Notes: a model not told the origin generated them from the letters alone. Shown: positions 1-5,677, numbered from the stretch's first letter. The stretch: 8,554 nucleotides of DNA from Patescibacteria group bacterium (GCA_030916795.1 JAUPVZ010000051.1:1-8554); one strand, 5' to 3'. Program-made: numbers and translations.

Positions 1-1
1 T

Positions 2-85
2 GAAATTATGGAAATTAGGAGAGAACAAAACCAGATTGCCGATGGCTTAGCCAATGAGGCGATGGATAAGGGGCAGATGATTTAA
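2..85 (+). CDS. RNase HI-family protein, C-terminal end (partial)
   Basis: Only the last 27 codons are present; the gene enters from the left edge and stops at TAA 83-85. The visible peptide contains REQNQIADGLANEA, which fits the C-terminal signature of RNase HI-like proteins (a pattern like REeNkxADxLANeA). In that family the aspartate of the AD pair is the last catalytic, metal-binding acidic residue. Such enzymes cut the RNA strand of RNA-DNA hybrids. The stop lies 2 nt before the ATG of the ComEC membrane gene, so the two are very probably co-transcribed. The call rests on one short motif; the rest of the protein is outside the window. Confidence 0.6.
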   Translation, partial: EIMEIRREQNQIADGLANEAMDKGQMI

Positions 86-87
86 AA

Positions 88-1614
88 ATGCTTGAGCTGG
101 AAAATAAAACCGCGCCAGGATCAAGGTTCCAAAAGATTCGGCGGTTTATTTTCTGTTTAGCGGTCGGTTTTGTTTTGGGGGTAATTATAGCGCCTGCTAA
201 AGTTTGGCTAGCTGGTGAAATATTGGCGGTTATTTGTCTGGGGTTGGTGTTTCTAATTGTTTATTTTTCACGCAGACAACGCCGATTATTATATTTTTTC
301 TTGGGTTTTGTTTTGGTGGGAGCGGGGGTCGGCATTTGGCGGTTCCAAAATTATAGTGTCGATATGTCACCACTTCGGGGGCATCTGGGCCAAGATGTTC
401 AATTTGATGGAGTGGTGGTGGACAGTCCTGATGAGCGGGACAACAGTACGAGGTTGACCGTGCGGTCGACGGTGACCAAAGAGAAAATACTGGTGGTCAC
501 ATCGCCATATCAGAGGGTAGATTATGGTGATTTAATTAGAGTTGCTGGCTTGCTGTCTAAGCCAGAAAATTTTGAAACCGATACTGGTCGGGAGTTTGAT
601 TATATTTCTTATCTAAAAGTTAGAGGGATAAATTATCAGGTAGCATCGGCCAAGGTGCAGATACTAGAAAGCGGTCACGGTTTTTGGCTTTATCAAAAAT
701 TATTTCAAATCAAGAAAGCATTTTTGCAAAAGATAAATGAAGTTATTCCCGAACCCCAGACTTCCTTTTTGGCCGGTTTGTTGGTGGGGGAAAGGAGAGG
801 ATTGGGAGAGGAAATTAATACGGCGTTTAGACGAACCGGGTTGTCTCATATTGTGGTGTTGTCTGGTTATAATATGACGATTGTGGCGGAGGCGATTATG
901 ATCTTTTTGTCATATTTCTTGTCTTTTTACTTAACATTATTTTTTGGAGCAGTAGGGATCGGGCTTTTTGCCGTGATGGTGGGCGGTGGGGCCACGGTGG
1001 TGAGAGCTTCGATTATGGCGTTGCTTGCTATTTGGGCTCGGGCGACGGGGCGGGTATATAGTGCCACCTTGGGGCTATTTATTGCTGGTAGCCTGATGGT
1101 TGTTATTAACCCGCTGGTCTTGGCCAATGATGTTGGTTTTCAGTTATCATTTTTGGCGACCTTGGGTTTGATCTATTTATCGACGCCAATTGAGAAAAGA
1201 TTAGGTTTGATTAGTAACAAGTTGGGGCTACGCGCTATTGTGGCGACAACTATCGCTGCTCAGATAGCGGTTTTGCCTTGGTTGTTGTATAAGATAGGGG
1301 AAATAAGCATTGTCGCTTTGCCGGCCAATATTTTAGTAGTACCAGTGGTGCCCTTGGTGATGTTTTTAGGGTTTCTGACGGGGTTGTTTGGTTTCGTATC
1401 TGTTTATTTGTCGCTGATATTTAGTTATTTAACTTTTATTTTGTTGAGTTATGCGTTGGTGGTTGTAGATTTTTTTAGTAGCTTCCCGTTGGCCACAATA
1501 CAGGTGCCAGAGATCCCGTGGTGGGTAGTAGGACTCTTGTATTTGATAATGATTTTTTGGTTTAAATATTATCTATCAACAACCGAAGATAAAAATGATT
1601 TGAAACCATTCTAA
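88..1614 (+). CDS. comEC: ComEC/Rec2-family competence protein, membrane channel part
   Basis: This 508-aa polytopic membrane protein corresponds to the N-terminal and central parts of ComEC/Rec2, the inner-membrane channel that carries single-stranded DNA into the cell during natural transformation. Two or three hydrophobic segments occupy residues about 18-80. A soluble DUF4131/OB-like stretch follows (about 95-195). The Competence domain starts near residue 225 with SFLAGLLVGERRGL, then GLSHIVVLSGYNMTIV, which matches the family's GLSHLLAISGLH region, and then some eight hydrophobic helices to the end. Full-length ComEC is usually 700-800 aa and ends in a metallo-beta-lactamase domain. That domain is missing here and is encoded separately at 1951-2829. 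The ATG follows the upstream stop by 2 nt; only a weak AAGGGG lies upstream, at a poor distance. The 3' end carries the promoter of the next gene. Confidence 0.9.
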   Translation: MLELENKTAPGSRFQKIRRFIFCLAVGFVLGVIIAPAKVWLAGEILAVICLGLVFLIVYFSRRQRRLLYFFLGFVLVGAGVGIWRFQNYSVDMSPLRGHLGQDVQFDGVVVDSPDERDNSTRLTVRSTVTKEKILVVTSPYQRVDYGDLIRVAGLLSKPENFETDTGREFDYISYLKVRGINYQVASAKVQILESGHGFWLYQKLFQIKKAFLQKINEVIPEPQTSFLAGLLVGERRGLGEEINTAFRRTGLSHIVVLSGYNMTIVAEAIMIFLSYFLSFYLTLFFGAVGIGLFAVMVGGGATVVRASIMALLAIWARATGRVYSATLGLFIAGSLMVVINPLVLANDVGFQLSFLATLGLIYLSTPIEKRLGLISNKLGLRAIVATTIAAQIAVLPWLLYKIGEISIVALPANILVVPVVPLVMFLGFLTGLFGFVSVYLSLIFSYLTFILLSYALVVVDFFSSFPLATIQVPEIPWWVVGLLYLIMIFWFKYYLSTTEDKNDLKPF

Positions 1615-1627
1615 ATATCTATATAAT
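1600..1627 (+). promoter_or_regulatory. Sigma-70-type promoter for the small membrane protein gene
   Basis: TTGAAA (1600-1605) and a perfect TATAAT (1622-1627) are separated by 16 nt. The -35 box lies inside the last codons of the ComEC gene. The expected start point near 1634 gives a leader of about 22 nt. This suggests the small gene at 1656 can be transcribed independently of the upstream genes. Confidence 0.55.
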
Positions 1628-1655
1628 TAGTCGTATTAGTAGTTAATATTTTCTC

Positions 1656-1892
1656 ATGGCCGCAGCAGCTTCCGTTTTAAAAAACAAAAACGTTGTCATT
1701 GCCTTTGTTCTCGGTATTGTGTTTGCCATCTTTGTGGCTCATGCCTATATGGTGTACCAGACTCGGGCTTTGGCTTTGCAAAATCGGGCTGACATTGCCC
1801 AGATTGCGACATTCTTGCAACAGGCAACTGGTGCAACACCCGTTGCTCAAGAGACAGTCGATACCACTAAAGACCCCAAAGACAGCGAGTAG
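1656..1892 (+). CDS. Small single-pass membrane protein of unknown function
   Basis: This 78-aa protein is not one I recognise. A short basic N-terminus is followed by one hydrophobic segment (about residues 13-35, rich in V, I, F and A). A helical, coiled-coil-like stretch follows (about 36-58, with alternating A, L and Q), then a polar, acidic tail ending DPKDSE. The lysines before the helix suggest that the N-terminus is inside and the tail outside. It sits between the two halves of a split ComEC, with its own promoter upstream and a strong terminator 7 nt after its stop, so it looks like an independent transcription unit. A role in the competence or pilus machinery is possible only by position. 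No Shine-Dalgarno is visible before the ATG; the upstream sequence is AT-rich. Reading frames in other phases of this segment show no family signature and are taken as shadows. Confidence 0.65.
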   Translation: MAAAASVLKNKNVVIAFVLGIVFAIFVAHAYMVYQTRALALQNRADIAQIATFLQQATGATPVAQETVDTTKDPKDSE

Positions 1893-1899
1893 TTTTTCC

Positions 1900-1932
1900 A
1901 AACACCCCGGCCGCTACGCGGCCGGGGTGTTT
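1900..1932 (+). terminator. Strong hairpin terminator after the small membrane gene
   Basis: A perfect 15-bp stem (1900-1914 with 1918-1932) closes a TAC loop. The lower part is A/T and the core is CCCCGGCCGC with its complement, followed by TTTTG. An intrinsic terminator is the natural reading. It separates the small membrane gene from the nuclease-domain gene at 1951. Confidence 0.85.
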
Positions 1933-1935
1933 TGT

Positions 1936-1941
1936 TATAAT
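1936..1941 (+). promoter_or_regulatory. TATAAT -10 element placed almost on the ATG of the ComEC nuclease gene
   Basis: A perfect TATAAT ends 9 nt before the ATG at 1951, directly after the terminator hairpin. A start point 6-8 nt downstream would give an mRNA with a leader of only 1-4 nt. No convincing -35 box is present, because the expected position falls in the hairpin. Either this is a near-leaderless promoter or an AT-rich coincidence. Confidence 0.35.
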
Positions 1942-1950
1942 AATTAAACA

Positions 1951-2829
1951 ATGAATATTGATTCCAGATTATATCGACGGTGGGTTTTTGTCGGCATCCT
2001 ATTTTTGGGCGCGGTAATTATTTGGAATTTAGTATTTTGGTATCAAGAAAAGTCTTTACTAAAAGTTTCATTTTTAGATGTCGGCCAAGGTGATGCGATT
2101 TTGATCGAAAGTCCAAGTGGTAATCAGGTTTTGATTGACGGCGGTAAGGGGCGACAGATTTTGCGAGTGTTGGGGCAAGCTTTGCCGTTTTATGATCGCA
2201 GTTTAGATTTGGTCATTGCGACCCACCCCGATGCTGATCATATTGGTGGCTTGCCGTTTGTTTTTGAGCGATACGAGGTGTCGGGAGTGCTAGACAATGG
2301 TCAAACCGAAGACGCTGAGGACTTTCAATTTTTTTCAGCATCAGCTCAAAAGGAAACCGATGCCCGCTTTACCGCCCACGCTGGCCAACAAATCGATTTG
2401 GGTGACGGGGTGAAGCTGGACATTCTTTTTCCTCAAAGAGATATGCAGGGGATGGAAACCAATCGAGCATCAGTGGTTGTGAAGCTGACCTACAAAGAAA
2501 CAGAATTTTTGTTGACTGGTGATTTGCCTAGCGAGATTGAGACATACCTGGCTCAAAATAAAGATAATAATTTGACGGCGGATGTTTTAAAGCTTGGTCA
2601 CCATGGCTCGCGCACCTCAAGTAGCGAGATTTTCTTAAAAACAGTTAATCCGCAATATGCGGTTGTTTCGGCTGGTCGTGACAACCGCTATGGCCACCCC
2701 CACCAAGAGGTGTTGGCCCGGCTAAAAGATATGAATATTTTTACTGCCAGCACGGCCAAACAGGGCACAATCGAATTTATTTCTGATGGCTATAATATTG
2801 TGTGTAAAAAATGTGTTTCTGTACTTTAG
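1951..2829 (+). CDS. Membrane-anchored ComEC-type metallo-beta-lactamase-fold protein
   Basis: This 292-aa protein matches the C-terminal metallo-beta-lactamase domain of ComEC/Rec2. In transformation that domain is thought to degrade the non-transported DNA strand. A single hydrophobic helix (about residues 12-30) anchors it, presumably with the domain outside. The fold opens with FLDVGQGDAIL (about 41-51), the family hallmark. The metal-binding motif HPDADH is at residues 92-97, LTGD at 188-191 and GHHGS at 216-220, followed by a GHPH motif. All expected ligand positions appear intact, so the enzyme should be active. It is separated from its ComEC channel partner by a small gene and a terminator, so the two halves may be expressed separately. 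No Shine-Dalgarno is seen. A stand-alone MBL hydrolase is the alternative, but the ComEC-like motifs and the neighbouring channel gene favour a split ComEC. Confidence 0.88.
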   Translation: MNIDSRLYRRWVFVGILFLGAVIIWNLVFWYQEKSLLKVSFLDVGQGDAILIESPSGNQVLIDGGKGRQILRVLGQALPFYDRSLDLVIATHPDADHIGGLPFVFERYEVSGVLDNGQTEDAEDFQFFSASAQKETDARFTAHAGQQIDLGDGVKLDILFPQRDMQGMETNRASVVVKLTYKETEFLLTGDLPSEIETYLAQNKDNNLTADVLKLGHHGSRTSSSEIFLKTVNPQYAVVSAGRDNRYGHPHQEVLARLKDMNIFTASTAKQGTIEFISDGYNIVCKKCVSVL

Positions 2830-2856
2830 GCATATTTATGATATTTTCTTTAATAG

Positions 2857-2868
2857 AAAGGAGGTGAT
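2857..2868 (+). promoter_or_regulatory. Perfect extended Shine-Dalgarno that sets a GTG start
   Basis: AAAGGAGGTGAT is complementary over 12 nt to the canonical 3' end of bacterial 16S rRNA. Its AGGAGG core ends 8 nt before the GTG at 2873. This selects GTG 2873 over the upstream in-frame ATG codons. Confidence 0.85.
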
Positions 2869-2872
2869 AATT

Positions 2873-3268
2873 GTGGCGGATGAACCCAAGCAAGTCGAAG
2901 AAGATTACCCCTATCAAGGTGCGGGGGCGGTCTCGCGAAGGAACGCGGACACTAAACCCTACCCGATGAGGGCGACGTGTCCACATTGTGCTGAAACCTT
3001 GGTCTATCAAAACCGTTTGGAGTTTGTGTGTAATGTCCAAGACCCGATTTTTGGTGGCTCTGGCTACTCAGAAACTCCTATATATCGGGAAGTCCCAGAG
3101 GTCAAGTGTCCAAAATGTTGTGCTCTGTATTCTCTTGAACTTTGGATTAAAGAACAGGAGGAGAACCAAGAAATATTTAGGTGCCAAAAAGAGGAGAGGC
3201 ACAGGTGCCTGATCGAACAGTTGAAGGGGGTGCCTGGTATTAGATTCTTTGATCCTGATGATGTGTGA
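2873..3268 (+). CDS. Orphan protein with zinc-ribbon-like cysteine pairs
   Basis: This 131-aa protein is not one I recognise. The GTG start is chosen because of the perfect Shine-Dalgarno at 2857-2868. The first 30 residues are polar and probably disordered. CPHC at residues 36-39 and CPKCC at 79-83 form two knuckles about 40 residues apart, with a further cysteine at 53, so a zinc ribbon or rubredoxin-like fold is likely. The segment between is aromatic- and glycine-rich. The C-terminal third is charged (E, K, R, Q) and probably helical, with more cysteines at 104 and 112, and ends FFDPDDV. No membrane segment or signal peptide is seen, so it is probably cytoplasmic. The gene is 43 nt after the ComEC nuclease gene and is closed by its own strong terminator. 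A regulatory or nucleic-acid-binding role is plausible for such a ribbon, but nothing specific supports it. Confidence 0.72.
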   Translation: MADEPKQVEEDYPYQGAGAVSRRNADTKPYPMRATCPHCAETLVYQNRLEFVCNVQDPIFGGSGYSETPIYREVPEVKCPKCCALYSLELWIKEQEENQEIFRCQKEERHRCLIEQLKGVPGIRFFDPDDV

Positions 3269-3276
3269 CAAAATCC

Positions 3277-3320
3277 CCCCGGGGCGCGCAGGCGCCCCGG
3301 GGTTTCTTTTTTTGTTTTTT
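3277..3320 (+). terminator. GC-rich hairpin with long T tract after the zinc-ribbon orphan gene
   Basis: An 11-bp perfect stem, CCCCGGGGCGC (3277-3287) with its complement (3292-3302), has a GCAG loop. It is followed by a T-rich run from 3303 to 3320. This is a textbook intrinsic terminator 8 nt after the stop codon. Confidence 0.9.
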
Positions 3321-3341
3321 ATATCATCCTAATCCGAGCGA

Positions 3342-3499
3342 GCCTTGTTCCGTTTCAAAACCTTGCGGAGGTGTAGGCCGGCAGGGTTTTGGCCTTATGT
3401 TTTTTTGTGCCAGCAGGCACGAGGCCAAACGGCCCTTGCTTGCGCAGAAGAAAACCACTCGCTGGAGTGGTTTTCTGTGTTTAGAAACGGAAGCTAGGC
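3342..3499. repeat. 158-bp foldback with nested hairpins between convergent genes
   Basis: No gene is seen in 3269-3508. Segment 3342-3356 pairs with 3484-3499 (14 bp, one mismatch and one bulge; the core TTCCGTTTC/GAAACGGAA is perfect). Inside it lie a hairpin at 3356-3391 (11 bp with one wobble), an imperfect long hairpin at about 3400-3452 centred on GGCC-AAAC-GGCC (3423-3434), and a perfect hairpin at 3449-3476. Because the element is close to self-complementary, both strands can fold similarly. It could be a structured RNA, a degenerate MITE-like inverted repeat, or compound terminators for the converging genes. Confidence 0.5.
3449..3476 (-). terminator. Probable rpmB terminator
   Basis: A 12-bp perfect stem (3449-3460 with 3465-3476) has a 4-nt loop. 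On the minus strand it is read about 33 nt after the rpmB stop codon, and its U-rich side GGTTTTCTTCT follows the stem. It is also the innermost right-hand hairpin of the larger foldback. Confidence 0.55.
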
Positions 3500-3508
3500 G
3501 AGTGACCT

Positions 3509-3721
3509 TTAAATCATCTTTATCTCTAGGTGTTTGTTTTTCTTTAGGCAGGAAGTGCAAATTTTGATTCTGCCTCCACCAGCTTGAGCTGGCAAAGCGG
3601 CCCACTGCAAATTGGGTTGTTTGCGGGATTTAGCAATCGGATTAAATTTTGTAGCACGCACTCGGTTGGAGTAACCCCCGACCATTTGGCTGGTCTTGGC
3701 GCAGATTGGGCAAGCTTTCAT
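3509..3721 (-). CDS. rpmB: Large ribosomal subunit protein bL28
   Basis: This 70-aa basic protein is bL28 of the 50S subunit, which binds 23S rRNA near the E site and the L1 side. The N-terminus MKACPICAKT and the family core PNLQW (residues 36-40) identify it. Cysteines at C4/C7 and C55/C58 form two CxxC pairs, so this is the zinc-binding (C+) form; E. coli bL28 lacks these pairs. The length is close to the usual 60-78 aa. It is encoded alone on the minus strand, divergent from the site-2 protease gene and without the common partner rpmG. No Shine-Dalgarno is visible before its ATG; the leader is short and AT-rich. Confidence 0.9.
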   Translation of the reverse strand: MKACPICAKTSQMVGGYSNRVRATKFNPIAKSRKQPNLQWAALPAQAGGGRIKICTSCLKKNKHLEIKMI

Positions 3722-3746
3722 ATATTTATTTAAATTAGACTAGAAT

Positions 3747-3775
3747 ATGCTATCATGACTAAATTATCTTGTAAA
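3747..3775 (-). promoter_or_regulatory. Candidate rpmB promoter
   Basis: On the minus strand TTTACA (3775-3770) and TAGCAT (3752-3747) are separated by 17 nt. This predicts a start near 3740 and a leader of about 19 nt. The -10 box matches only 4 of 6 positions. It overlaps the candidate promoter for the divergent protease gene. Confidence 0.35.
3748..3756 (+). promoter_or_regulatory. Extended -10 promoter for the site-2 protease gene
   Basis: TGC followed by TATCAT fits an extended -10 element, with a weak TTTAAA -35-like box at 3729-3734 (16-nt spacing). The expected start near 3763 leaves a leader of about 24 nt before the ATG at 3787. The same TGCTATCAT string recurs in the promoter at the right edge of the window. 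Confidence 0.4.
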
Positions 3776-3786
3776 TACCATATAAA

Positions 3787-4398
3787 ATGGGTCCAGAAAT
3801 AATATTTTTTGTTGCCATTCTTATTGTGTCGGTGGTTGTCCATGAAGTATCTCACGGGTATATGGCCTATATCTTGGGGGATTCTACCGCCAAACATGCG
3901 GGCCGACTGACTTTGAATCCAATTTCACACCTAGACCCGCTTGGTTCAGTGGTTATTCCGTTTATTACTAGTATTTTAGGCATGCCTTTTGGTTGGGCTA
4001 AACCGGTGCCATTTAACCCTTATAACCTGTCGGCGGGCAAGTGGGGACCAGCGCTGGTGGCCTTTGCGGGACCGGGGTCAAACCTGCTGATTGTGGCCTT
4101 TTTTACCTTAATCTTAAGAGCAACCCCTTTTTTTGGTCTGTCAGCGGGCGTATTGGAGCTAGTTTCGCTTATTGTTCTGGTCAATTTGTGGTTGGCGGCC
4201 TTTAACTTGATACCAGTCCCACCTCTAGATGGCTCAAAGATTCTCTTTGCTCTAATCCCATATCGCTACAGAAATGTTGAGCAAATAATGGAAAAATATC
4301 AGCTGGCGCTAATATTGATTGCTATTTTGTTTATTTCCAATCTGGTATCCCCGGTGGTGATGTGGGTGTTCAACTGGTTGACGGGAGTGGGGGTCTAG
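3787..4398 (+). CDS. Site-2 protease (M50) family membrane metalloprotease
   Basis: This 203-aa polytopic protein belongs to the compact, domain-free site-2 protease group. These are zinc metalloproteases that cut substrates within the membrane. The zinc motif HEVSH (residues 19-23) lies in the first hydrophobic segment, with E20 the expected catalytic glutamate. The third ligand aspartate is D148 in NLIPVPPLDGSKIL. The conserved AGPGSN (94-99) and a GWAKPVP loop (69-75) are also typical of this group. Hydrophobic segments lie at about 5-23, 52-66, 88-110, 122-142 and 168-190. There is no PDZ domain, so it is not an RseP-type sigma-E protease. Substrates are unknown. No Shine-Dalgarno precedes the ATG, and the gene appears to be transcribed alone from the divergent region. 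Confidence 0.9.
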   Translation: MGPEIIFFVAILIVSVVVHEVSHGYMAYILGDSTAKHAGRLTLNPISHLDPLGSVVIPFITSILGMPFGWAKPVPFNPYNLSAGKWGPALVAFAGPGSNLLIVAFFTLILRATPFFGLSAGVLELVSLIVLVNLWLAAFNLIPVPPLDGSKILFALIPYRYRNVEQIMEKYQLALILIAILFISNLVSPVVMWVFNWLTGVGV

Positions 4399-4414
4399 GG
4401 CTAAGCTGGGGCCA

Positions 4415-4423
4415 GAAAGGAGG
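4415..4423 (+). promoter_or_regulatory. Strong Shine-Dalgarno for the cysteine-rich small gene
   Basis: GAAAGGAGG ends 4 nt before the ATG at 4428. It supports translation of this short frame and selects ATG 4428 over the in-frame ATG at 4362, which lies inside the protease gene. Confidence 0.7.
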
Positions 4424-4427
4424 GCTT

Positions 4428-4583
4428 ATGGAAAACCCTGCACCGCAAAAGGTTGGCGACACTGACAAGTGCCAGTGCCCCTGCCACTATCCTCCAGCGG
4501 ACCCAACCCGGGAATGGCGGGATCGGTATGATTCTTGCCGTTGTTGCCCGACCGGGGGCGTTTGTATTAGTCGCCCCCAATGA
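4428..4583 (+). CDS. 51-aa cysteine-rich orphan protein
   Basis: This short protein is not one I recognise. It has seven cysteines in 51 residues: CQCPCH at 15-20, CRCC at 37-40 and C46, plus H20. The two cysteine clusters flank a proline- and arginine-rich, aromatic middle (PTREWRDRYD). This density suggests a metal-binding or disulfide-rich miniprotein, perhaps a zinc knuckle or metallothionein-like, but no family match is claimed. There is no signal peptide or membrane helix. A strong Shine-Dalgarno directly upstream and an 18-bp terminator hairpin 11 nt downstream support a real gene. It begins 29 nt after the protease gene and may be co-transcribed with it. Its last codons include a smaller hairpin (about 4552-4578). 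Confidence 0.6.
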   Translation: MENPAPQKVGDTDKCQCPCHYPPADPTREWRDRYDSCRCCPTGGVCISRPQ

Positions 4584-4594
4584 TTTGTTCGCCG

Positions 4595-4640
4595 AATCCC
4601 CGACCAGTATGGTAGCCATACTGGTCGGGGATTGTTGTTT
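4595..4640 (+). terminator. Perfect 18-bp hairpin terminator
   Basis: The arms 4595-4612 and 4616-4633 are perfectly complementary, with a 3-nt TAG loop, and are followed by GTTGTTT. It closes the protease/cysteine-rich unit and isolates it from the rpsL operon. Confidence 0.85.
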
Positions 4641-4694
4641 TGTAGCCAATCTTCTTGCATTTATCGCCTGTTTATATTAAAGTGGTGCCTGTTT

Positions 4695-5111
4695 ATGCCA
4701 ACCATAAATCAGCTGGTTCGAAAGAGCCGAAAAAAGGTAGTCAAAAAATCCAAATCAGTCGCGCTAGCGATGGGTTTTAATACGCACAAAAATCGCCCTG
4801 TTTATTACAATTCTCCTTTTAAACGAGGGGTTTGTTTGCAGGTCAAAACTACTACTCCAAAAAAACCAAACTCTGCTTTGCGTAAAATTGCCCGAGTTCG
4901 TCTTACTAACGGGATGGAAGTAACCGCCTATATCCCAGGTATGGGACACAATCTACAGGAACACTCGGTGGTGGTTATCCGTGGTGGTCGGGTGAAAGAC
5001 CTTCCGGGTGTTCGTTATCATATTGTTCGTGGGGTGCTCGATACTGCTGGTGTTGAAAAGCGCCGCAAGGGCCGCTCGAAATATGGTAATAAGCGTCCAA
5101 AAGCTAAATAG
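4695..5111 (+). CDS. rpsL: Small ribosomal subunit protein uS12
   Basis: This 138-aa protein is S12, which sits at the decoding centre of the 30S subunit and governs accuracy; it is the classic target of streptomycin-resistance mutations. [10 protein letters not shown] opens it, [11 protein letters not shown] contains K56/K57 (E. coli K42/K43), and [14 protein letters not shown] contains K101/D102 (E. coli K87/D88, the aspartate methylthiolated by RimO in E. coli). The resistance-associated positions are wild type. It has the Gram-positive-like length of 138 aa, 14 more than E. coli, because of extra residues near 20-40. It is the first gene of the str operon. No clear Shine-Dalgarno or consensus promoter is seen in 4634-4694, only a TATATT-like box at 4673-4678. 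The in-frame ATG at 4632 lies in the terminator arm and is rejected as a start. Confidence 0.97.
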   Translation: MPTINQLVRKSRKKVVKKSKSVALAMGFNTHKNRPVYYNSPFKRGVCLQVKTTTPKKPNSALRKIARVRLTNGMEVTAYIPGMGHNLQEHSVVVIRGGRVKDLPGVRYHIVRGVLDTAGVEKRRKGRSKYGNKRPKAK

Positions 5112-5132
5112 TATTAATTTTTATAATCAACT

Positions 5133-5399
5133 ATGCGTCGAAAGCACAAACCAACATCACGTTTGCAACCCGATCTTGTCTACAACAATCTAAAAGTAGA
5201 GAAGCTTATTAACTATGTTATGGAGCGCGGTAAAAAAAATACAGCTCGTAAAATAGTTTATGGTGCTTTTGATTTGGTTAAAGAAAAAACAAAAGCTGAG
5301 GCAGTAGAAATATTTGAACAAGCTATAAACAATGTAGGGCCACAGATGGAGGTTCGTCCTCGTCGTGTCGGGGGTGCCAACTACCAAGTGCCTCACTAA
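5133..5399 (+). CDS. rpsG: uS7 N-terminal fragment (to the premature stop)
   Basis: If the stop is obeyed, this gives 88 residues: the basic N-terminal arm ([11 protein letters not shown]), the first helices ([20 protein letters not shown], residues 28-47, then the [13 protein letters not shown] region) and the first strand of the beta-hairpin ([11 protein letters not shown]). It would lack the second hairpin strand and all C-terminal helices, so it is unlikely to be functional alone. It begins 21 nt after rpsL. Confidence 0.6.
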   Translation: MRRKHKPTSRLQPDLVYNNLKVEKLINYVMERGKKNTARKIVYGAFDLVKEKTKAEAVEIFEQAINNVGPQMEVRPRRVGGANYQVPH

Positions 5400-5417
5400 G
5401 TTCGCCCAGAACGTCGA

Positions 5418-5612
5418 TTGGCTCTAGGTTTGCGCTGGATTATTGACTCGGCTAAGTCCAAATCGGGACGCCCAATGATCGCTCGTCTTGCGGACGAATT
5501 GGTTAACGCTTCCAAAAATGAAGGGGATGCGGTAAAGAAAAAAGAAAACGTTCACAAAATGGCCGAAGCCAATCGCGCCTTTGCTCACTTTGCTGTTGCT
5601 CGTCGCAAGTAA
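5418..5612 (+). CDS. rpsG: uS7 C-terminal fragment (after the premature stop)
   Basis: This is in the same frame as the N-terminal part. The coordinates use the first possible restart codon, TTG 5418, but S7 homology already begins at 5400 (VRPERR). It carries [22 protein letters not shown] and the C-terminal [18 protein letters not shown], i.e. the remaining helices. There is no Shine-Dalgarno before TTG 5418, so independent translation would need stop-codon-coupled reinitiation. Most likely it is the second part of one interrupted gene. Confidence 0.5.
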   Translation: MALGLRWIIDSAKSKSGRPMIARLADELVNASKNEGDAVKKKENVHKMAEANRAFAHFAVARRK

Positions 5613-5677
5613 AACCTGTTAGCTGACAAAGTTTTGTGAGGTTATTTTATTAATAGTAAGTTTTATTTTGTATATAT

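Larger units (their letters stand above)
5133..5612 (+). pseudogene. rpsG: uS7 gene interrupted by an in-frame TAA
   Basis: S7 is the primary assembly protein of the 30S head and contacts tRNA at the E site; it is essential in bacteria. Here one frame runs from ATG 5133 to TAA 5610-5612 and would give a normal 159-residue S7, but codon 89 is TAA (5397-5399). Around it the sequence reads [19 protein letters not shown], against GGSTYQVPVEVRPVRR in E. coli. The stop therefore replaces the conserved glutamate; a single GAA-to-TAA change would explain it. No indel is involved, and the 70 codons after it keep the expected family sequence ([24 protein letters not shown]). TAA ends fusA and rpsG itself, so it is not generally recoded. 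Sequencing error, a strain mutation, readthrough or a two-piece S7 are the options. No Shine-Dalgarno precedes the ATG. Confidence 0.85.

Noticed and set aside
3336..3510. tRNA, SRP RNA or tmRNA in the gene-free stretch
   Set aside because: No tRNA T-loop or acceptor pattern, no GGAAGGAAGCAGCC-type SRP core and no tmRNA tag frame could be found by eye.
3265..3605. Overlapping open frames on both strands across the foldback region
   Set aside because: They lack ribosome sites and family signatures. The similar peptides on the two strands (FFCAS...LAQKK) arise from the DNA inverted repeat itself.
5397..5399. Alternative genetic code or general recoding of TAA
   Set aside because: TAA is the natural stop of fusA, rpsG, the ComEC channel gene and rpmB here, each at the expected family length. 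TGA also ends two genes, so the TGA-glycine code is excluded as well.
5385..5420. Programmed frameshift or intron in rpsG
   Set aside because: Both sides of the stop are in the same frame with no missing or extra residues against other S7 proteins. A frameshift is not needed and there is no room for an intron or intein.
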